Shown here: positions 54,719 through 63,658 of the stretch, piece after piece
Layout: every line of letters begins with the position of its first letter
Numbering within the stretch: the stretch's first letter is position 1
Assembly (NCBI GenBank): GCA_934565655.1
Contig: CAKTIE010000002.1
Span: 96,749 to 160,748, forward strand
DNA: 64,000 nt
Source: an uncultured Oscillospiraceae bacterium
GTDB lineage: Bacteria; Bacillota; Clostridia; Oscillospirales; Oscillospiraceae
Reading direction: 5' to 3'
Notes under the pieces: model-generated
What the model saw: the letters and a program-made list of their open reading frames with translations, nothing else
What the model was told of the DNA's origin: nothing
The model's database searches: none
Position numbers and translations under genes: made by a program

Positions 54719-54805
54719 CGGGTAGCACCTGCGGCGCATATGGCATAGTATGGCACGGGGATGCGCCGGGCATACATGGGCGTCGACTGGGTACTGTGAT
54801 CTAAG

Positions 54806-54914
54806 GCTCCCCTTGTTGCAAGGGGAGCTGTCAGTCGCAAGGCTGACTGAGGGGATAACTCCGCGATCGTCAACCCCTCCGGCGCTTCGCGCCACCTCCC
54901 CTTACACAGGGGAG
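54806..54914. repeat. Dispersed palindromic repeat
   Basis: CTCCCCTTG-TTG-CAAGGGGAG at one end, a stem around CAGTCGCAAGGCTGACTG, GGCGCTTCGCGCC, and CTCCCCTTACACAGGGGAG at the other. The outer halves also complement each other (AGGCTCCCC...GGGGAGGCTT). This type of unit is common between genes in gut Clostridia. It is noncoding. Confidence 0.75.
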
Positions 54915-54952
54915 GCTTTGGCTGCGTAACCCTCATAGGAAAGGAGGCCACT

Positions 54953-55162
54953 ATGGACAACGAGCTTTACGACTATCGCAAGTACGATCAGGTATGGAAG
55001 CGGGTCAATCCGCAGGAGAACCCCTATCCCGAAGCCCGCGGCAGCGCCGCCGCACCCGCCGGAGCCGCCGCGCCCGTAACGCCGGTGTATCAGACGCTGC
55101 TGAAGGAGGAGCTGCGGCACATGCAGGAGGTCCTGCGCGTGCTGGAAAACGCCCTTGCATAA
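54953..55162 (+). CDS. Small hypothetical protein (69 residues)
   Basis: MDNELYDYRKYDQVWKRVNP, then an Ala/Pro-rich linker (about 28-42), then a helix TLLKEELRHMQEVLRVLENA. ATG 54953 follows GAAAGGAGG, so it is likely to be translated. The two-part shape (short acidic head, flexible linker, amphipathic helix) is clear but no family is recognised. Confidence 0.6.
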   Translation: MDNELYDYRKYDQVWKRVNPQENPYPEARGSAAAPAGAAAPVTPVYQTLLKEELRHMQEVLRVLENALA

Positions 55163-55239
55163 TGGTACGGCGCGTGATACAATAGGGCATCATTTCAGGC
55201 GCTGTGCGCCACAATATACACGAAAGGAAGCTTGCCGCA

Positions 55240-55824
55240 ATGAAGGAAGTTATCAGTCGGGATGCCGCTCTGGCGGCATTGAAGGAGTACAATCACGAGC
55301 CGTTCCATATCCAGCACGCGCTGACCGTCGAGGGTGTGATGCGCTGGTACGCCAACGAGCTGGGCTATGGCGAGGACGCGGATTTCTGGGCCACCGCCGG
55401 TCTGCTGCACGACATCGACTTTGAGATGTGGCCGGAGCAGCACTGTCTCAAGGCCCCGGAGCTGCTGGAAAAGGCAGGCTGCGGCGCCGACCTGATCCAC
55501 GCCGTCTGTTCCCATGGCTATGGTCTGGTATGCGACGTGGAGCCGGTACATGAGATGGAGAAGGTGCTGTTCGCCGCCGACGAGCTGACGGGCCTGATCG
55601 GCGCCGCCGCCAGAATGCGCCCCAGCAAGAGCGTCATGGACATGGAGGTCAGCAGCCTGAAGAAAAAGTTCAAGGACAAGAAGTTCGCCGCAGGCTGCTC
55701 CCGCGACGTGATCACCACCGGTGCCGAGCGTCTGGGCTGGACGCTGGAGGAGCTGATGGAAAAGACCATCCTCGCCATGCGCAGCTGTGAGGAGAGCATC
55801 AACCAGGCCATGGCCGCCCTGTAA
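55240..55824 (+). CDS. HD-domain hydrolase
   Basis: 194 residues. H in EPFHIQHALTVEG, HD pair in GLLHDIDFEM, and a later Asp in FAADELTG outline the metal site of HDIG-type phosphohydrolases. These act on nucleotides or cyclic dinucleotides; the substrate is unknown. ATG 55240 is chosen for AAAGGAAG 9-10 bases upstream. It ends in a perfect terminator shared with the convergent megL gene. Confidence 0.8.
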   Translation: MKEVISRDAALAALKEYNHEPFHIQHALTVEGVMRWYANELGYGEDADFWATAGLLHDIDFEMWPEQHCLKAPELLEKAGCGADLIHAVCSHGYGLVCDVEPVHEMEKVLFAADELTGLIGAAARMRPSKSVMDMEVSSLKKKFKDKKFAAGCSRDVITTGAERLGWTLEELMEKTILAMRSCEESINQAMAAL

Positions 55825-55840
55825 GCTGACCCTGTATATA

Positions 55841-55878
55841 AAAAGAGTGCGTCCCGTCCGGGACGCACTCTTTTTATA
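55841..55878. terminator. Bidirectional terminator
   Basis: AAAAAGAGTGCGTCCC - GTCC - GGGACGCACTCTTTTT. Confidence 0.9.
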
Positions 55879-55897
55879 TACGTTGTATGCCGCTGCG

Positions 55898-57091
55898 TTA
55901 CAGCTGGGCCAGAGCCTGCTCCAGATCAGCGATGATATCCTCGGCATTCTCCAGACCGGCGGACAGGCGGATCAGACCAGCGGGGATGCCGGAGGCGGCC
56001 AGCTCCTCCTCGGTATAGGTGGAGTGGGTCATGGAGGCGGGATGCTCGATCAGGGTCTCGGCGTCACCCAGGGACACGGCCACGGTGATGAGGTGCAGGG
56101 AATTGACCAGCTTGGTGCCGGCGGCGCGGCCGCCCTTGACCTCAAAGCTCAGCATGCCGCCGAAGTCCTTCATCTGGCGGGCGGCGATATCGTGACCCTC
56201 GTGGTTCTTCAGGCCGGGATAGTAGACCTTCTCCACGGCGGGATGCTGATCCAGGAACTCGGCAATGGCCTTGGCATTGGCACAGTGGCGCTCCATGCGG
56301 ATCTCCAGGGTCTTGAGGCCGCGGAGGATCAGATAGGCGGCAAAGGGATCCATGACCGCACCAGTCATGTCCTTCAGGCCGAACATACGGACCTCACCGA
56401 TGAAGTCGGCCTTGCCCACCACGAAGCCCGCGATCACGTCGCCGTGGCCGTTCAGGTACTTGGTGGCGGAGTGAACCACCACATCGGCGCCCAGGGCCAG
56501 CGGATTCTGCAGGGCGGGGGAGGCGAAGGTGTTGTCGCACACCACCTTGATGGCGGGGTTGTAGGAGTGCGCCGCCTCGGCCACCGCGGCGATGTCAGCG
56601 ATCTTCAGGTTGGGGTTGGCGGGGGTCTCCAGATACACGGCGCAGGTGTTCTCCTTCAGAGCGGCCTTCACGGCAGCCAGATCGGAGGTATCCACGAAGC
56701 TGACCTCCACGCCGTAGCGGCTCATACCGTGGTTCAGCAGGGCGAAGGTGCAGCCGTACAGGGTGCCGTCGGCCACGATGTGCTTGCCGGCGCCGGCGAT
56801 GGTCCACAGGGCGGAGGAAATGGCGCCCATACCGGAAGCGGCTGCCACGCAGGCCTCGCCGCCCTCCAGCGCCGCCACCTTATTCTCCAGCACGGAGACG
56901 GTGGGGTTGCCCAGACGGGTGTAGATGTAACCGGCTTCCGCACCGGCGAAGCGGCGGCCGCCCTGCTCGCAGCTGTCGAACACGAAGGTGGAGGTCTGAT
57001 AGATGGGGGTGGTCAGCGCGCCGTACTGCGCGTCCTTTACGTTACCGGCGTGAATGGCCTTGGTACCCAGGCCGACGTTGGGGTTCATCAT
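55898..57091 (-). CDS. megL: Methionine gamma-lyase (Cys/Met metabolism PLP enzyme)
   Basis: 397 residues. Cleaves methionine to methanethiol, 2-oxobutyrate and ammonia. YIYTRLGNPTVSVLE, PLP lysine in VVHSATKYLNGHGD, and TLYGCTFALLNHG, whose Cys (near 115) is the hallmark separating methionine gamma-lyase from cystathionine lyases. C-terminal IRLSAGLENAEDIIADL is family-typical. Start 57091 follows GGAGGAGCAC. O-acetylhomoserine sulfhydrylase is the less likely alternative. Confidence 0.88.
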   Translation of the reverse strand: MMNPNVGLGTKAIHAGNVKDAQYGALTTPIYQTSTFVFDSCEQGGRRFAGAEAGYIYTRLGNPTVSVLENKVAALEGGEACVAAASGMGAISSALWTIAGAGKHIVADGTLYGCTFALLNHGMSRYGVEVSFVDTSDLAAVKAALKENTCAVYLETPANPNLKIADIAAVAEAAHSYNPAIKVVCDNTFASPALQNPLALGADVVVHSATKYLNGHGDVIAGFVVGKADFIGEVRMFGLKDMTGAVMDPFAAYLILRGLKTLEIRMERHCANAKAIAEFLDQHPAVEKVYYPGLKNHEGHDIAARQMKDFGGMLSFEVKGGRAAGTKLVNSLHLITVAVSLGDAETLIEHPASMTHSTYTEEELAASGIPAGLIRLSAGLENAEDIIADLEQALAQL

Positions 57092-57282
57092 AATGTGCTC
57101 CTCCTGCATCAAAATATTTGTTGATTCTACCCGATTTTTGAAATCTCTCCTGATAAAAATATAACACAATCACCAAATCATGTGGTAGTTCCTAAAGTCG
57201 ATGCCTTGTTATCTGTTCAGGTTATAACCGTTCTCTGTTTTTCGGGACATTTTTCGCCCTTTGCGCTTCCTGATTCTGGAAA

Positions 57283-57323
57283 AAGAAGAAAGCAGCCGTG
57301 TTTCCACGGCTGCTTTCTTCAAA
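57283..57323. terminator. Hairpin terminator of the 2-hydroxyacid dehydrogenase gene
   Basis: GAAGAAAGCAGCCGTG - TTTC - CACGGCTGCTTTCTTC, perfect 16-bp stem. Confidence 0.8.
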
Positions 57324-57350
57324 ATCCGTTATTCAAACAGCAGATAATTC

Positions 57351-58316
57351 TTAATACCCCAGCTTCCGGTTCACCAGATGGGCCATGGGACGGCCCTCGC
57401 CAAAGTTCTCCAGATCCTCGCAGAACATGTCCACATCCTTGTCGCGGGTATAGCCCAGAGACATGTTGCCCGCCACATGGGGCGTGATAAGCAGGTTCTT
57501 CGTCGTCCACAGGTAGTGATCCTGGGGCAGCGGCTCGGGGACGAACACGTCCAGCGCCGCACCGGCGATGCGCTCCGCGTTCAGGGCCTCCGCCAGCGCC
57601 TCCTGATCAATGGCGGTGCCGCGGCCCACATTGACCACCACGGCGTGCTGCGGCAGCAGGGCGATGCGCTCACGGCTCAGCACGCCCACGGTCTCGCCGG
57701 TGGAGGGCAGGGCCATCACCAGAATGTCGGTGTCCGGCAGCACGCTGTCCAGATCGGAGAGCGTCACGATCCGGTCAAAGGCCGGGTCAGCAGGCTTAAT
57801 GGTACGGCGGACGCCGCAGATGGACTTGGCCCCCATGGCCTTGGCCCGGCGGGCAAAGCTGGTGCCGATGTCGCCGGTGCCCAGCACGGTGATGCTGGCC
57901 CCGCAGATGGAGCGCACCGGCAGCGGCGGCAGCCACACCTTCTCGCCCACGGCCTTCATGGTGGGCATCATCTGCCGCAGCAGCATCAGCGTCACCATGA
58001 GGATATGCTCGGCGATGGTGACGCCGTAGGCTCCGGCGGAGTTGGTCAGCAGCACGCCCTCGTGGGGATACAGGGCCTCGTCCACATAGCGGTCCACACC
58101 GGCAAAGCTGGCGCAGAACCACTTCAGCTGCGTCATGCCCTTCAGCGCCGTCCGGTCGGGCATGCCGTATACGATCTCATATTCCCCGGCGCGGGCCTGG
58201 GGCAGCACGCCGTCCAGATAGTAATCCACGGTGTAGCCGTACTCTGCGGCCACCGCTTCGATCTGCCGCTGATGCTGCGGCTCGAAGAATTTTTCCACCA
58301 CTGCGATCTTTTTCAT
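57351..58316 (-). CDS. D-isomer-specific 2-hydroxyacid dehydrogenase
   Basis: 321 residues. NAD-binding VLGTGDIGTSFARRAKAMG (near 145), DTDILVMALPSTGET, and the catalytic triad Arg (NVGRGTAIDQ), Glu (VFVPEPLP) and His (ITPHVAGN). Family members reduce 2-oxo acids or oxidise D-hydroxy acids; the substrate is not evident. ATG 58316 is preferred over 58322 because GGAG is 8 bases upstream. It is 2 bases downstream of the FAD dehydrogenase gene, so they form an operon. Confidence 0.88.
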   Translation of the reverse strand: MKKIAVVEKFFEPQHQRQIEAVAAEYGYTVDYYLDGVLPQARAGEYEIVYGMPDRTALKGMTQLKWFCASFAGVDRYVDEALYPHEGVLLTNSAGAYGVTIAEHILMVTLMLLRQMMPTMKAVGEKVWLPPLPVRSICGASITVLGTGDIGTSFARRAKAMGAKSICGVRRTIKPADPAFDRIVTLSDLDSVLPDTDILVMALPSTGETVGVLSRERIALLPQHAVVVNVGRGTAIDQEALAEALNAERIAGAALDVFVPEPLPQDHYLWTTKNLLITPHVAGNMSLGYTRDKDVDMFCEDLENFGEGRPMAHLVNRKLGY

Positions 58317-58318
58317 GG

Positions 58319-59905
58319 TCATATCTCCTTTATCATTTGTTCCGCGCAGCGCATGCCGTCAGCGGCGGCGGACAGGATGCCTCCGGCATACCCGGCCCCT
58401 TCGCCGCAGGGGTAAAGCCCGCGGATATTGCACTGATACGTTTCGTCCCGCCCGATGCGCACGGGAGAGGAGGAACGGCTCTCCACCGCCGTCAGCAGCG
58501 CGTCGGGGACGGCGTAGCCCCGGATCTTCCGCTCCAGCAGCGGCAATGCCTGGGCGATGCTGTCCGCCACAAAGGGCGGCAGGCAGCGGTGCAGGTCGGT
58601 ATACGTCACGCCGGGCCGGTAGCTGGGCGTCACGCGGCCCGCCGCCGCGGTGGGACGGCCCAGCAGGAAGTCCTCCACCCGCTGGCAGGGCGCGCGGTAG
58701 TCCCCGCCGCCCAGGGCATAGGCCGCCTCCTCGATCTGCCGCTGGAACCGGATGCCCGCCAGCGGATCGTCCCCGCCGCCGTAGTCCTCCGGTGTCACGT
58801 TGATCAGCAGCGCACCGTTGATGTTCTCCTTATCACGGGCATACTCGCTCATGCCGTTGGTGACCACGCGGCCCATCTCCGAGGCGGCGGCCACCACCTG
58901 CCCGCCGGGGCAGACGCAGAAGGAGAAGGCACTGCGGCCATTGTCCAGATGGCAGGATAATTTATAGGTAGAGGGCGGCAGACAAGGGTGGCCCGCATAC
59001 TGTTTATATTGGGCCGCGTCCATGTCCGCCTGCCGGTGCTCGATGCGCACGCCCACGGCAAAGGGCTTGGCGGTCATGGACACCCCCGCGCCGTGCAGCA
59101 TCTCCACCGTGTCGCGGGCGCTGTGGCCCAGCGCCAGCAGCGCCTGACGGCAGGGCAGCGTATACAGGCCCTCCGGGCCCTCCACCGTCAGCGCCGTCAG
59201 GTGGTTTTCCTTTACAGCGATACCCGTCAGTTTATGGCCGAACCGGATGTCCGCGCCCAGAGACAGCAGCTCTCTGCGCATGTTCTGCAATGCGATATGC
59301 AGCATGTCCGTTCCCACATGGGGCTTGGCGTCCCAGAGGATATCCTCCGGCGCGCCGCAGGCCACCAGCTGCTCCATAATATAACGATGGCGCACGTCCT
59401 TGGTGCCAGTGTTCAGCTTGCCGTCGGAGAACGCACCTGCGCCGCCCTCACCGAACTGGACGTTGGACTCGGTGTCCAGCACGCCGCTCTGCCAGAAGCG
59501 CTCCACGTCCTGCTGGCGGCGCTCCACGCATTGGCCCCGCTCCAGCACGACGGGCCTTGCGCCGCACCGGGCCAGCACCAGCGCCGCGAACAGGCCCGCA
59601 GGCCCCATGCCCACCACCACCGGCGGCACAGTCCCAGCGGAGACGGCAGGCGGCAGGGCGTAGGTCTCCGGCACATAGCGGGACACATGCCTGTCCCGGC
59701 AGCGGTTCAGGAGCCGCGCCTCGTCCTTCACGGTCACCGCGGCGGTATAGACGAACCGCAGGCCGTCACGGGCGTCGATGGCACGGCGCAGCACCTGCAA
59801 GCCGGTGATATCTCCCTCGCGGCAGCGCAGCACGGCGGCGGCCTTCATTTTCAGTTGTTCCTGCTCCGCGTCCAGCGGAAGCTTCAGGCCCTCCAGCCGC
59901 AGCAT
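58319..59905 (-). CDS. FAD-dependent dehydrogenase (NAD(FAD)-utilizing, COG2509-like)
   Basis: 528 residues. N-terminal extension of about 90 residues (RLEGLKLPLDAEQEQLKMKA), FAD-binding VVVGMGPAGLFAALVLARCG, FGEGGAGAFSDGKLNTG, and the C-terminal FAD motif LYPCGEGAGYAGGILSAAADG. These enzymes are widespread in anaerobes but their substrate is unknown. ATG 59905 follows GGGAGGCGCG; the longer open frame has no ribosome site. Leads the operon with the 2-hydroxyacid dehydrogenase. Confidence 0.87.
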   Translation of the reverse strand: MLRLEGLKLPLDAEQEQLKMKAAAVLRCREGDITGLQVLRRAIDARDGLRFVYTAAVTVKDEARLLNRCRDRHVSRYVPETYALPPAVSAGTVPPVVVGMGPAGLFAALVLARCGARPVVLERGQCVERRQQDVERFWQSGVLDTESNVQFGEGGAGAFSDGKLNTGTKDVRHRYIMEQLVACGAPEDILWDAKPHVGTDMLHIALQNMRRELLSLGADIRFGHKLTGIAVKENHLTALTVEGPEGLYTLPCRQALLALGHSARDTVEMLHGAGVSMTAKPFAVGVRIEHRQADMDAAQYKQYAGHPCLPPSTYKLSCHLDNGRSAFSFCVCPGGQVVAAASEMGRVVTNGMSEYARDKENINGALLINVTPEDYGGGDDPLAGIRFQRQIEEAAYALGGGDYRAPCQRVEDFLLGRPTAAAGRVTPSYRPGVTYTDLHRCLPPFVADSIAQALPLLERKIRGYAVPDALLTAVESRSSSPVRIGRDETYQCNIRGLYPCGEGAGYAGGILSAAADGMRCAEQMIKEI

Positions 59906-59963
59906 GGCGCGCCTCCCTTCCTTCGTTACAAAAAGTTCAAAGTTTTCCGGCAAAGCTTAAAGG

Positions 59964-59991
59964 TTGAATTAAGGAAACCGTATATGATAAT
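59964..59991 (+). promoter_or_regulatory. Promoter of the HtrA protease gene
   Basis: TTGAAT (59964-59969), 16-base spacer, GATAAT (59986-59991). Confidence 0.5.
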
Positions 59992-60043
59992 AATCAAGAT
60001 GAATGATAACACAGTTCGTTCCGAAAATAAAGGAGGAATCCAT

Positions 60044-61420
60044 ATGTATAACGACGAATTTGATCGCTTCCATAATGACGGCCAGTATCATTACGGCCGC
60101 AGCAGCAATCTGCCCGCCGACGACTATCAGCCCGCAGGCCGCACCCCCTCTCCGGAGGAACCCAGGCCCGCGAAGAAGTCCGGTTTCTTCCACAGCGCGG
60201 CGGCCAAAGTGGTGGCCATCGTGCTGGCCTGCGCCATCATCGGCACCGGCTGCGGCTTCGGCGGCGCGGCACTGTACCGCAGCACCGTCCGCCAGACCGT
60301 CACCGTCCAGCAGTCCAGCCGTGAGCCTGTCACCGTTTCGGTGAAGAAGGTGGACGGCCAGACCAAGATGGAGCCTGCCGAGGTGTACGCCTCCGTGGTG
60401 AACTCCGTGGTGTCCATCAACACCACCTCCACCAGCGGCACCAACATCTTCGGCCAGACGGTGGAGACCGCCAGCGCCGGCAGCGGCTTCATCATCAGTC
60501 AGGACGGCTATATTGTTACCAACTATCACGTTGTGAAGGGCGCGACCTCCGTGAAGGTCACCCTGTATGACGGCGCTACCTATGACGCCACCGTCATCGG
60601 CGGCGACAGCGATTACGATGTGGCCGTGCTGAAGATCGACGCCACCGGTCTGCCCACCGTAACGCTGGGCAACAGCGAGGATGTGAACGTGGGCGATACC
60701 GTTCTTGCCATCGGCAACCCCCTGGGCGAGCTGACCTTCTCCATGAGTCAGGGCATCGTCTCCTGCTGTGACCGTGCCATCAACGTGGACGGCACCCCCT
60801 TCAACATGATTCAGGTGGATGCCTCCATCAACCCCGGCAACTCCGGCGGCCCGCTGATGAACCTGTACGGTGAGGTGGTGGGTATCGTCTCCGCCAAGTA
60901 CAGCGAGTATTCCAATACCGCTGTGGAGGGTCTGGGCTTCGCCATCCCCATCAGCGACGTGCAGGCCATCATCACCGATATCATCGAAAACGGTCAGGTG
61001 ACCGGCAAGGCCTATATGGCCATCAAGGCCGGTACCATGACCGAGCAGATGGCCGCTCAGTACAACATCGGCATCACCGAGGGCGTATTCGTCTACTCCA
61101 CCGAGAGCGGCGGCGCCGGTGAGCGTGCCGGATTGCAGCTGGGTGACGTGATCACCAAGGTGAACGACACCGCCATCACCTCCATGACCGATCTGTCCGC
61201 CGCCAAGAAGAACTTCAAGGCGGGCGACACCGTGACGCTGACCGTTTACCGTAACGGCGAGTATATCACACTGGATCTGACCTTCGACGAGCAGCCTCAG
61301 ACCACCGGCGAGGATACCACCACCGACAGCCAGCAGGATAACCAGCAGCAGGGCGGCCAGAGCTTCGACGATATGTACCGGGACTTCTATAACTACTATT
61401 TCGGTCAGAGCGGCCGTTGA
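60044..61420 (+). CDS. htrA: HtrA/DegP-like membrane-anchored serine protease with PDZ domain
   Basis: 458 residues. Cytoplasmic tail (1-50), one transmembrane helix (AAAKVVAIVLACAIIGTGCG, near 53-72), trypsin-like domain with His in VTNYHVVKG, Asp in SDYDVAVLKI and Ser in NPGNSGGPLM, then a PDZ domain (GVFVYSTESGG...LQLGDVITKVNDTAI) and a Gln-rich tail. Degrades misfolded proteins at the cell surface. ATG 60044 follows AAAGGAGGAAT. Confidence 0.96.
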   Translation: MYNDEFDRFHNDGQYHYGRSSNLPADDYQPAGRTPSPEEPRPAKKSGFFHSAAAKVVAIVLACAIIGTGCGFGGAALYRSTVRQTVTVQQSSREPVTVSVKKVDGQTKMEPAEVYASVVNSVVSINTTSTSGTNIFGQTVETASAGSGFIISQDGYIVTNYHVVKGATSVKVTLYDGATYDATVIGGDSDYDVAVLKIDATGLPTVTLGNSEDVNVGDTVLAIGNPLGELTFSMSQGIVSCCDRAINVDGTPFNMIQVDASINPGNSGGPLMNLYGEVVGIVSAKYSEYSNTAVEGLGFAIPISDVQAIITDIIENGQVTGKAYMAIKAGTMTEQMAAQYNIGITEGVFVYSTESGGAGERAGLQLGDVITKVNDTAITSMTDLSAAKKNFKAGDTVTLTVYRNGEYITLDLTFDEQPQTTGEDTTTDSQQDNQQQGGQSFDDMYRDFYNYYFGQSGR

Positions 61421-61436
61421 TCATACTTTCACACAA

Positions 61437-61478
61437 GGTGGAAGGCAGAGGAGATACTCCTCTGCCTTCCGCTTTTCA
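61437..61478 (+). terminator. Terminator of htrA
   Basis: GGAAGGCAGAGGAG - ATAC - TCCTCTGCCTTCC followed by GCTTTT. Confidence 0.85.
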
Positions 61479-61487
61479 AATTTCCGC

Positions 61488-61516
61488 TTGTTATTTGCGG
61501 CTGTATGGTATATAAT
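61488..61516 (+). promoter_or_regulatory. Promoter of the asp23-fakA operon
   Basis: TTGTTA (61488-61493), 17-base spacer, TATAAT (61511-61516). Confidence 0.75.
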
Positions 61517-61580
61517 ACATGATATTATGTGATTATTATGCCATAATGCGCACACACCTCCAATAGAAAGGAAGGCTGCT

Positions 61581-61934
61581 ATGATAAAGATCAACAGTGA
61601 GCACGGGGATATCACCATCTCCAATGCGGTGTTCACCACCATTACCGGCGCCGCCGCCACCAACTGCTTCGGCGTCAAGGGCATGGCCTACCGCTCCATG
61701 ACGGACGGTCTTGTCCATCTGCTGCGCCCCGAGACCATGAGCAAGGGCGTGAAGGTCATTTACAACGACGACAACACCGTGTCTATCGAGCTGCATATCA
61801 TCGTGGACGCCGGGGTGAATATCGCCACGGTCTGCCGCGCCATCATGAGCGAGGTGAAGTATGTGGTCACCTGCAACACCGGTGTGGAGGTACGGGACGT
61901 GAACGTCTGCGTGGACTCCGTCAGTAACAGTTAA
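61581..61934 (+). CDS. Asp23/Gls24 family envelope stress protein (YloU-like)
   Basis: 117 residues: NSEHGDITISNAVFTTITGAAA... to VEVRDVNVCVDSV, the alternating beta pattern of the Asp23 family. Members associate with the membrane and cell envelope. It precedes fakA/yloV by 17 bases, the standard Firmicute order (yloU-yloV). ATG 61581 follows GAAAGGAAGG. Confidence 0.9.
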   Translation: MIKINSEHGDITISNAVFTTITGAAATNCFGVKGMAYRSMTDGLVHLLRPETMSKGVKVIYNDDNTVSIELHIIVDAGVNIATVCRAIMSEVKYVVTCNTGVEVRDVNVCVDSVSNS

Positions 61935-61951
61935 GGGAGGATCACTGCAAG

Positions 61952-63625
61952 ATGATAGAGAAAATCAACGGCGCCGCCTTTAAGGAGATGGTGCTGTTCG
62001 GCGCGGCCTGCATTGCGGGCCAGAAGCAGGCCATCAACGACCTGAACGTATTCCCCGTGCCTGACGGCGACACCGGCACCAATATGTACCTGACCATTCA
62101 GACCGCCTGCGGCGAGCTGAAGAAGGCGGAGCCCGCCACCATCGACGACGCCGCCAAGATCACGGCCCGGGGCCTGCTGCGGGGCGCCCGCGGCAACTCC
62201 GGCGTCATTCTGTCCCTGCTGTTCCGGGGCATGTCCAAGTCCCTGAAGGGCCTGGCCGAGGCCGACGGCGCGGCGCTGGCCGCCGCCATGCAGGAGGGTG
62301 TGGCCACCGCCTACGGCGCGGTGATGAAGCCTGCCGAGGGCACGGTGCTGACCGTTTCCCGTCTGGCGGCCCAGCGGGCCATCGAGGCCGCGCAGGAGAA
62401 CAACGCCGTGGAGTTCGTGCTGGAGGAGGCCATCCGCGCCGGTGAGGTGACGCTGGCCGAGACCGTGGAGATGAACCCGGTGCTGAAAAAGGCCGGTGTG
62501 GTAGATGCCGGCGGCAAGGGCTACCTGATCATTCTGGACGGCATGCTGCGCTGCCTGCGGGGCGAGGAGATCCCCGAGGTGAAGGAGGAGGCGGAGGTCA
62601 AGGAAAAGGCCGACTTCGCCTCTCTGGAGGATGAGATCACCTTCACCTTCGACACCGTGTTCATCGTCCGCAAGACCATGGGCGAGAAGTCTCTGGAGCC
62701 GCTGCGGGCCTATCTGGACAGCATCGGTGACAGTCTGGTGATCGGTGAGGATGACGAGTGTTTCAAGGTACACGTCCATACCGATATCCCCGGCTATGCG
62801 CTGACCGAGGCCCAGAAGTACGGCACGCTGGAGCTGGCCAAGATCGAGAACATGCGCACCCAGCGGGACGATCTGGCGGCAGGCCGTCAGGCCCACAGCA
62901 CCGACGATCTGGACGCTGTGGAGGAGGAGCTGGAGGCCCAGGAGAACGCCGTGGCCCCTGCCGAAAAGCGGTACGGCTTTGTGGCCGTGTGCGCGGGCGA
63001 CGGTCTGGCGGATACCTTCCGGGCGCTGGGCGTGGACACCATCGTGTCCGGCGGCCAGACCATGAACCCCTCCACCGAGGCTATCCTCAAGGAGGTCAAC
63101 CGCACCCCCAGCGAGGTGGTGTTCATCCTGCCCAACAACAAGAACATTATCATGGCCGCCCAGCAGTGCGAGGGCCTGACGGAGAAGCAGATCATCGTGA
63201 TCCCCACCGCCACCGTGCCTCAGGGCATCACCGCCATGATGAGCTTCGATCCCGACGAGACCGATCCCCAGACCATTGCCCAGGCCATGGTGGCCGCCGC
63301 CCAGACGGTGTCCACCGCCCAGATCACCTATGCCGCCCGCAACTCCGATTTCGACGGCTTCGCCATCAACGAGGGCGACTATCTGGCGCTGCTGGACGGC
63401 AAGCTGTTCGGCACCAGCCGCAGCATGGACGAGCTGCTGGATAAGCTGAGCCAGCACGCCGCGCAGGCCGGTGCGGAATACATCAACATCTACACCGGCG
63501 AGGGCGTGTCCCAGGAGGAGGGCGCCAGGACCGAGGCCCTGTTCGCCCAGTGCTGCCCCGACGCGGAGGTGGCGGCCATCCCCGGCGGTCAGAGCGTCTA
63601 CTTCTATATCATTTCCATCGAATAA
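61952..63625 (+). CDS. fakA: Fatty acid kinase FakA / DAK2-domain protein YloV
   Basis: 557 residues. N-terminal DhaL-type kinase domain with the Mg-binding motif VFPVPDGDTGTNMYLT (near 30) and RGARGNSGVILSLLF; middle and C-terminal DegV-like domain with SGGQTMNPSTEAIL and LPNNKNIIMAAQQ. FakA phosphorylates fatty acids held by a FakB (DegV) partner, feeding exogenous fatty acids into phospholipids. RBS AAGGGAGGATC. FakB is not in the window. Confidence 0.93.
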   Translation: MIEKINGAAFKEMVLFGAACIAGQKQAINDLNVFPVPDGDTGTNMYLTIQTACGELKKAEPATIDDAAKITARGLLRGARGNSGVILSLLFRGMSKSLKGLAEADGAALAAAMQEGVATAYGAVMKPAEGTVLTVSRLAAQRAIEAAQENNAVEFVLEEAIRAGEVTLAETVEMNPVLKKAGVVDAGGKGYLIILDGMLRCLRGEEIPEVKEEAEVKEKADFASLEDEITFTFDTVFIVRKTMGEKSLEPLRAYLDSIGDSLVIGEDDECFKVHVHTDIPGYALTEAQKYGTLELAKIENMRTQRDDLAAGRQAHSTDDLDAVEEELEAQENAVAPAEKRYGFVAVCAGDGLADTFRALGVDTIVSGGQTMNPSTEAILKEVNRTPSEVVFILPNNKNIIMAAQQCEGLTEKQIIVIPTATVPQGITAMMSFDPDETDPQTIAQAMVAAAQTVSTAQITYAARNSDFDGFAINEGDYLALLDGKLFGTSRSMDELLDKLSQHAAQAGAEYINIYTGEGVSQEEGARTEALFAQCCPDAEVAAIPGGQSVYFYIISIE

Positions 63626-63629
63626 ACAA

Positions 63630-63658
63630 AACGGGAAGGCTACGCCTTCCCGTTTAGC
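63630..63658. terminator. Bidirectional terminator
   Basis: AAACGGGAAGGC - TAC - GCCTTCCCGTTT between fakA and the convergent regulator. Confidence 0.85.
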
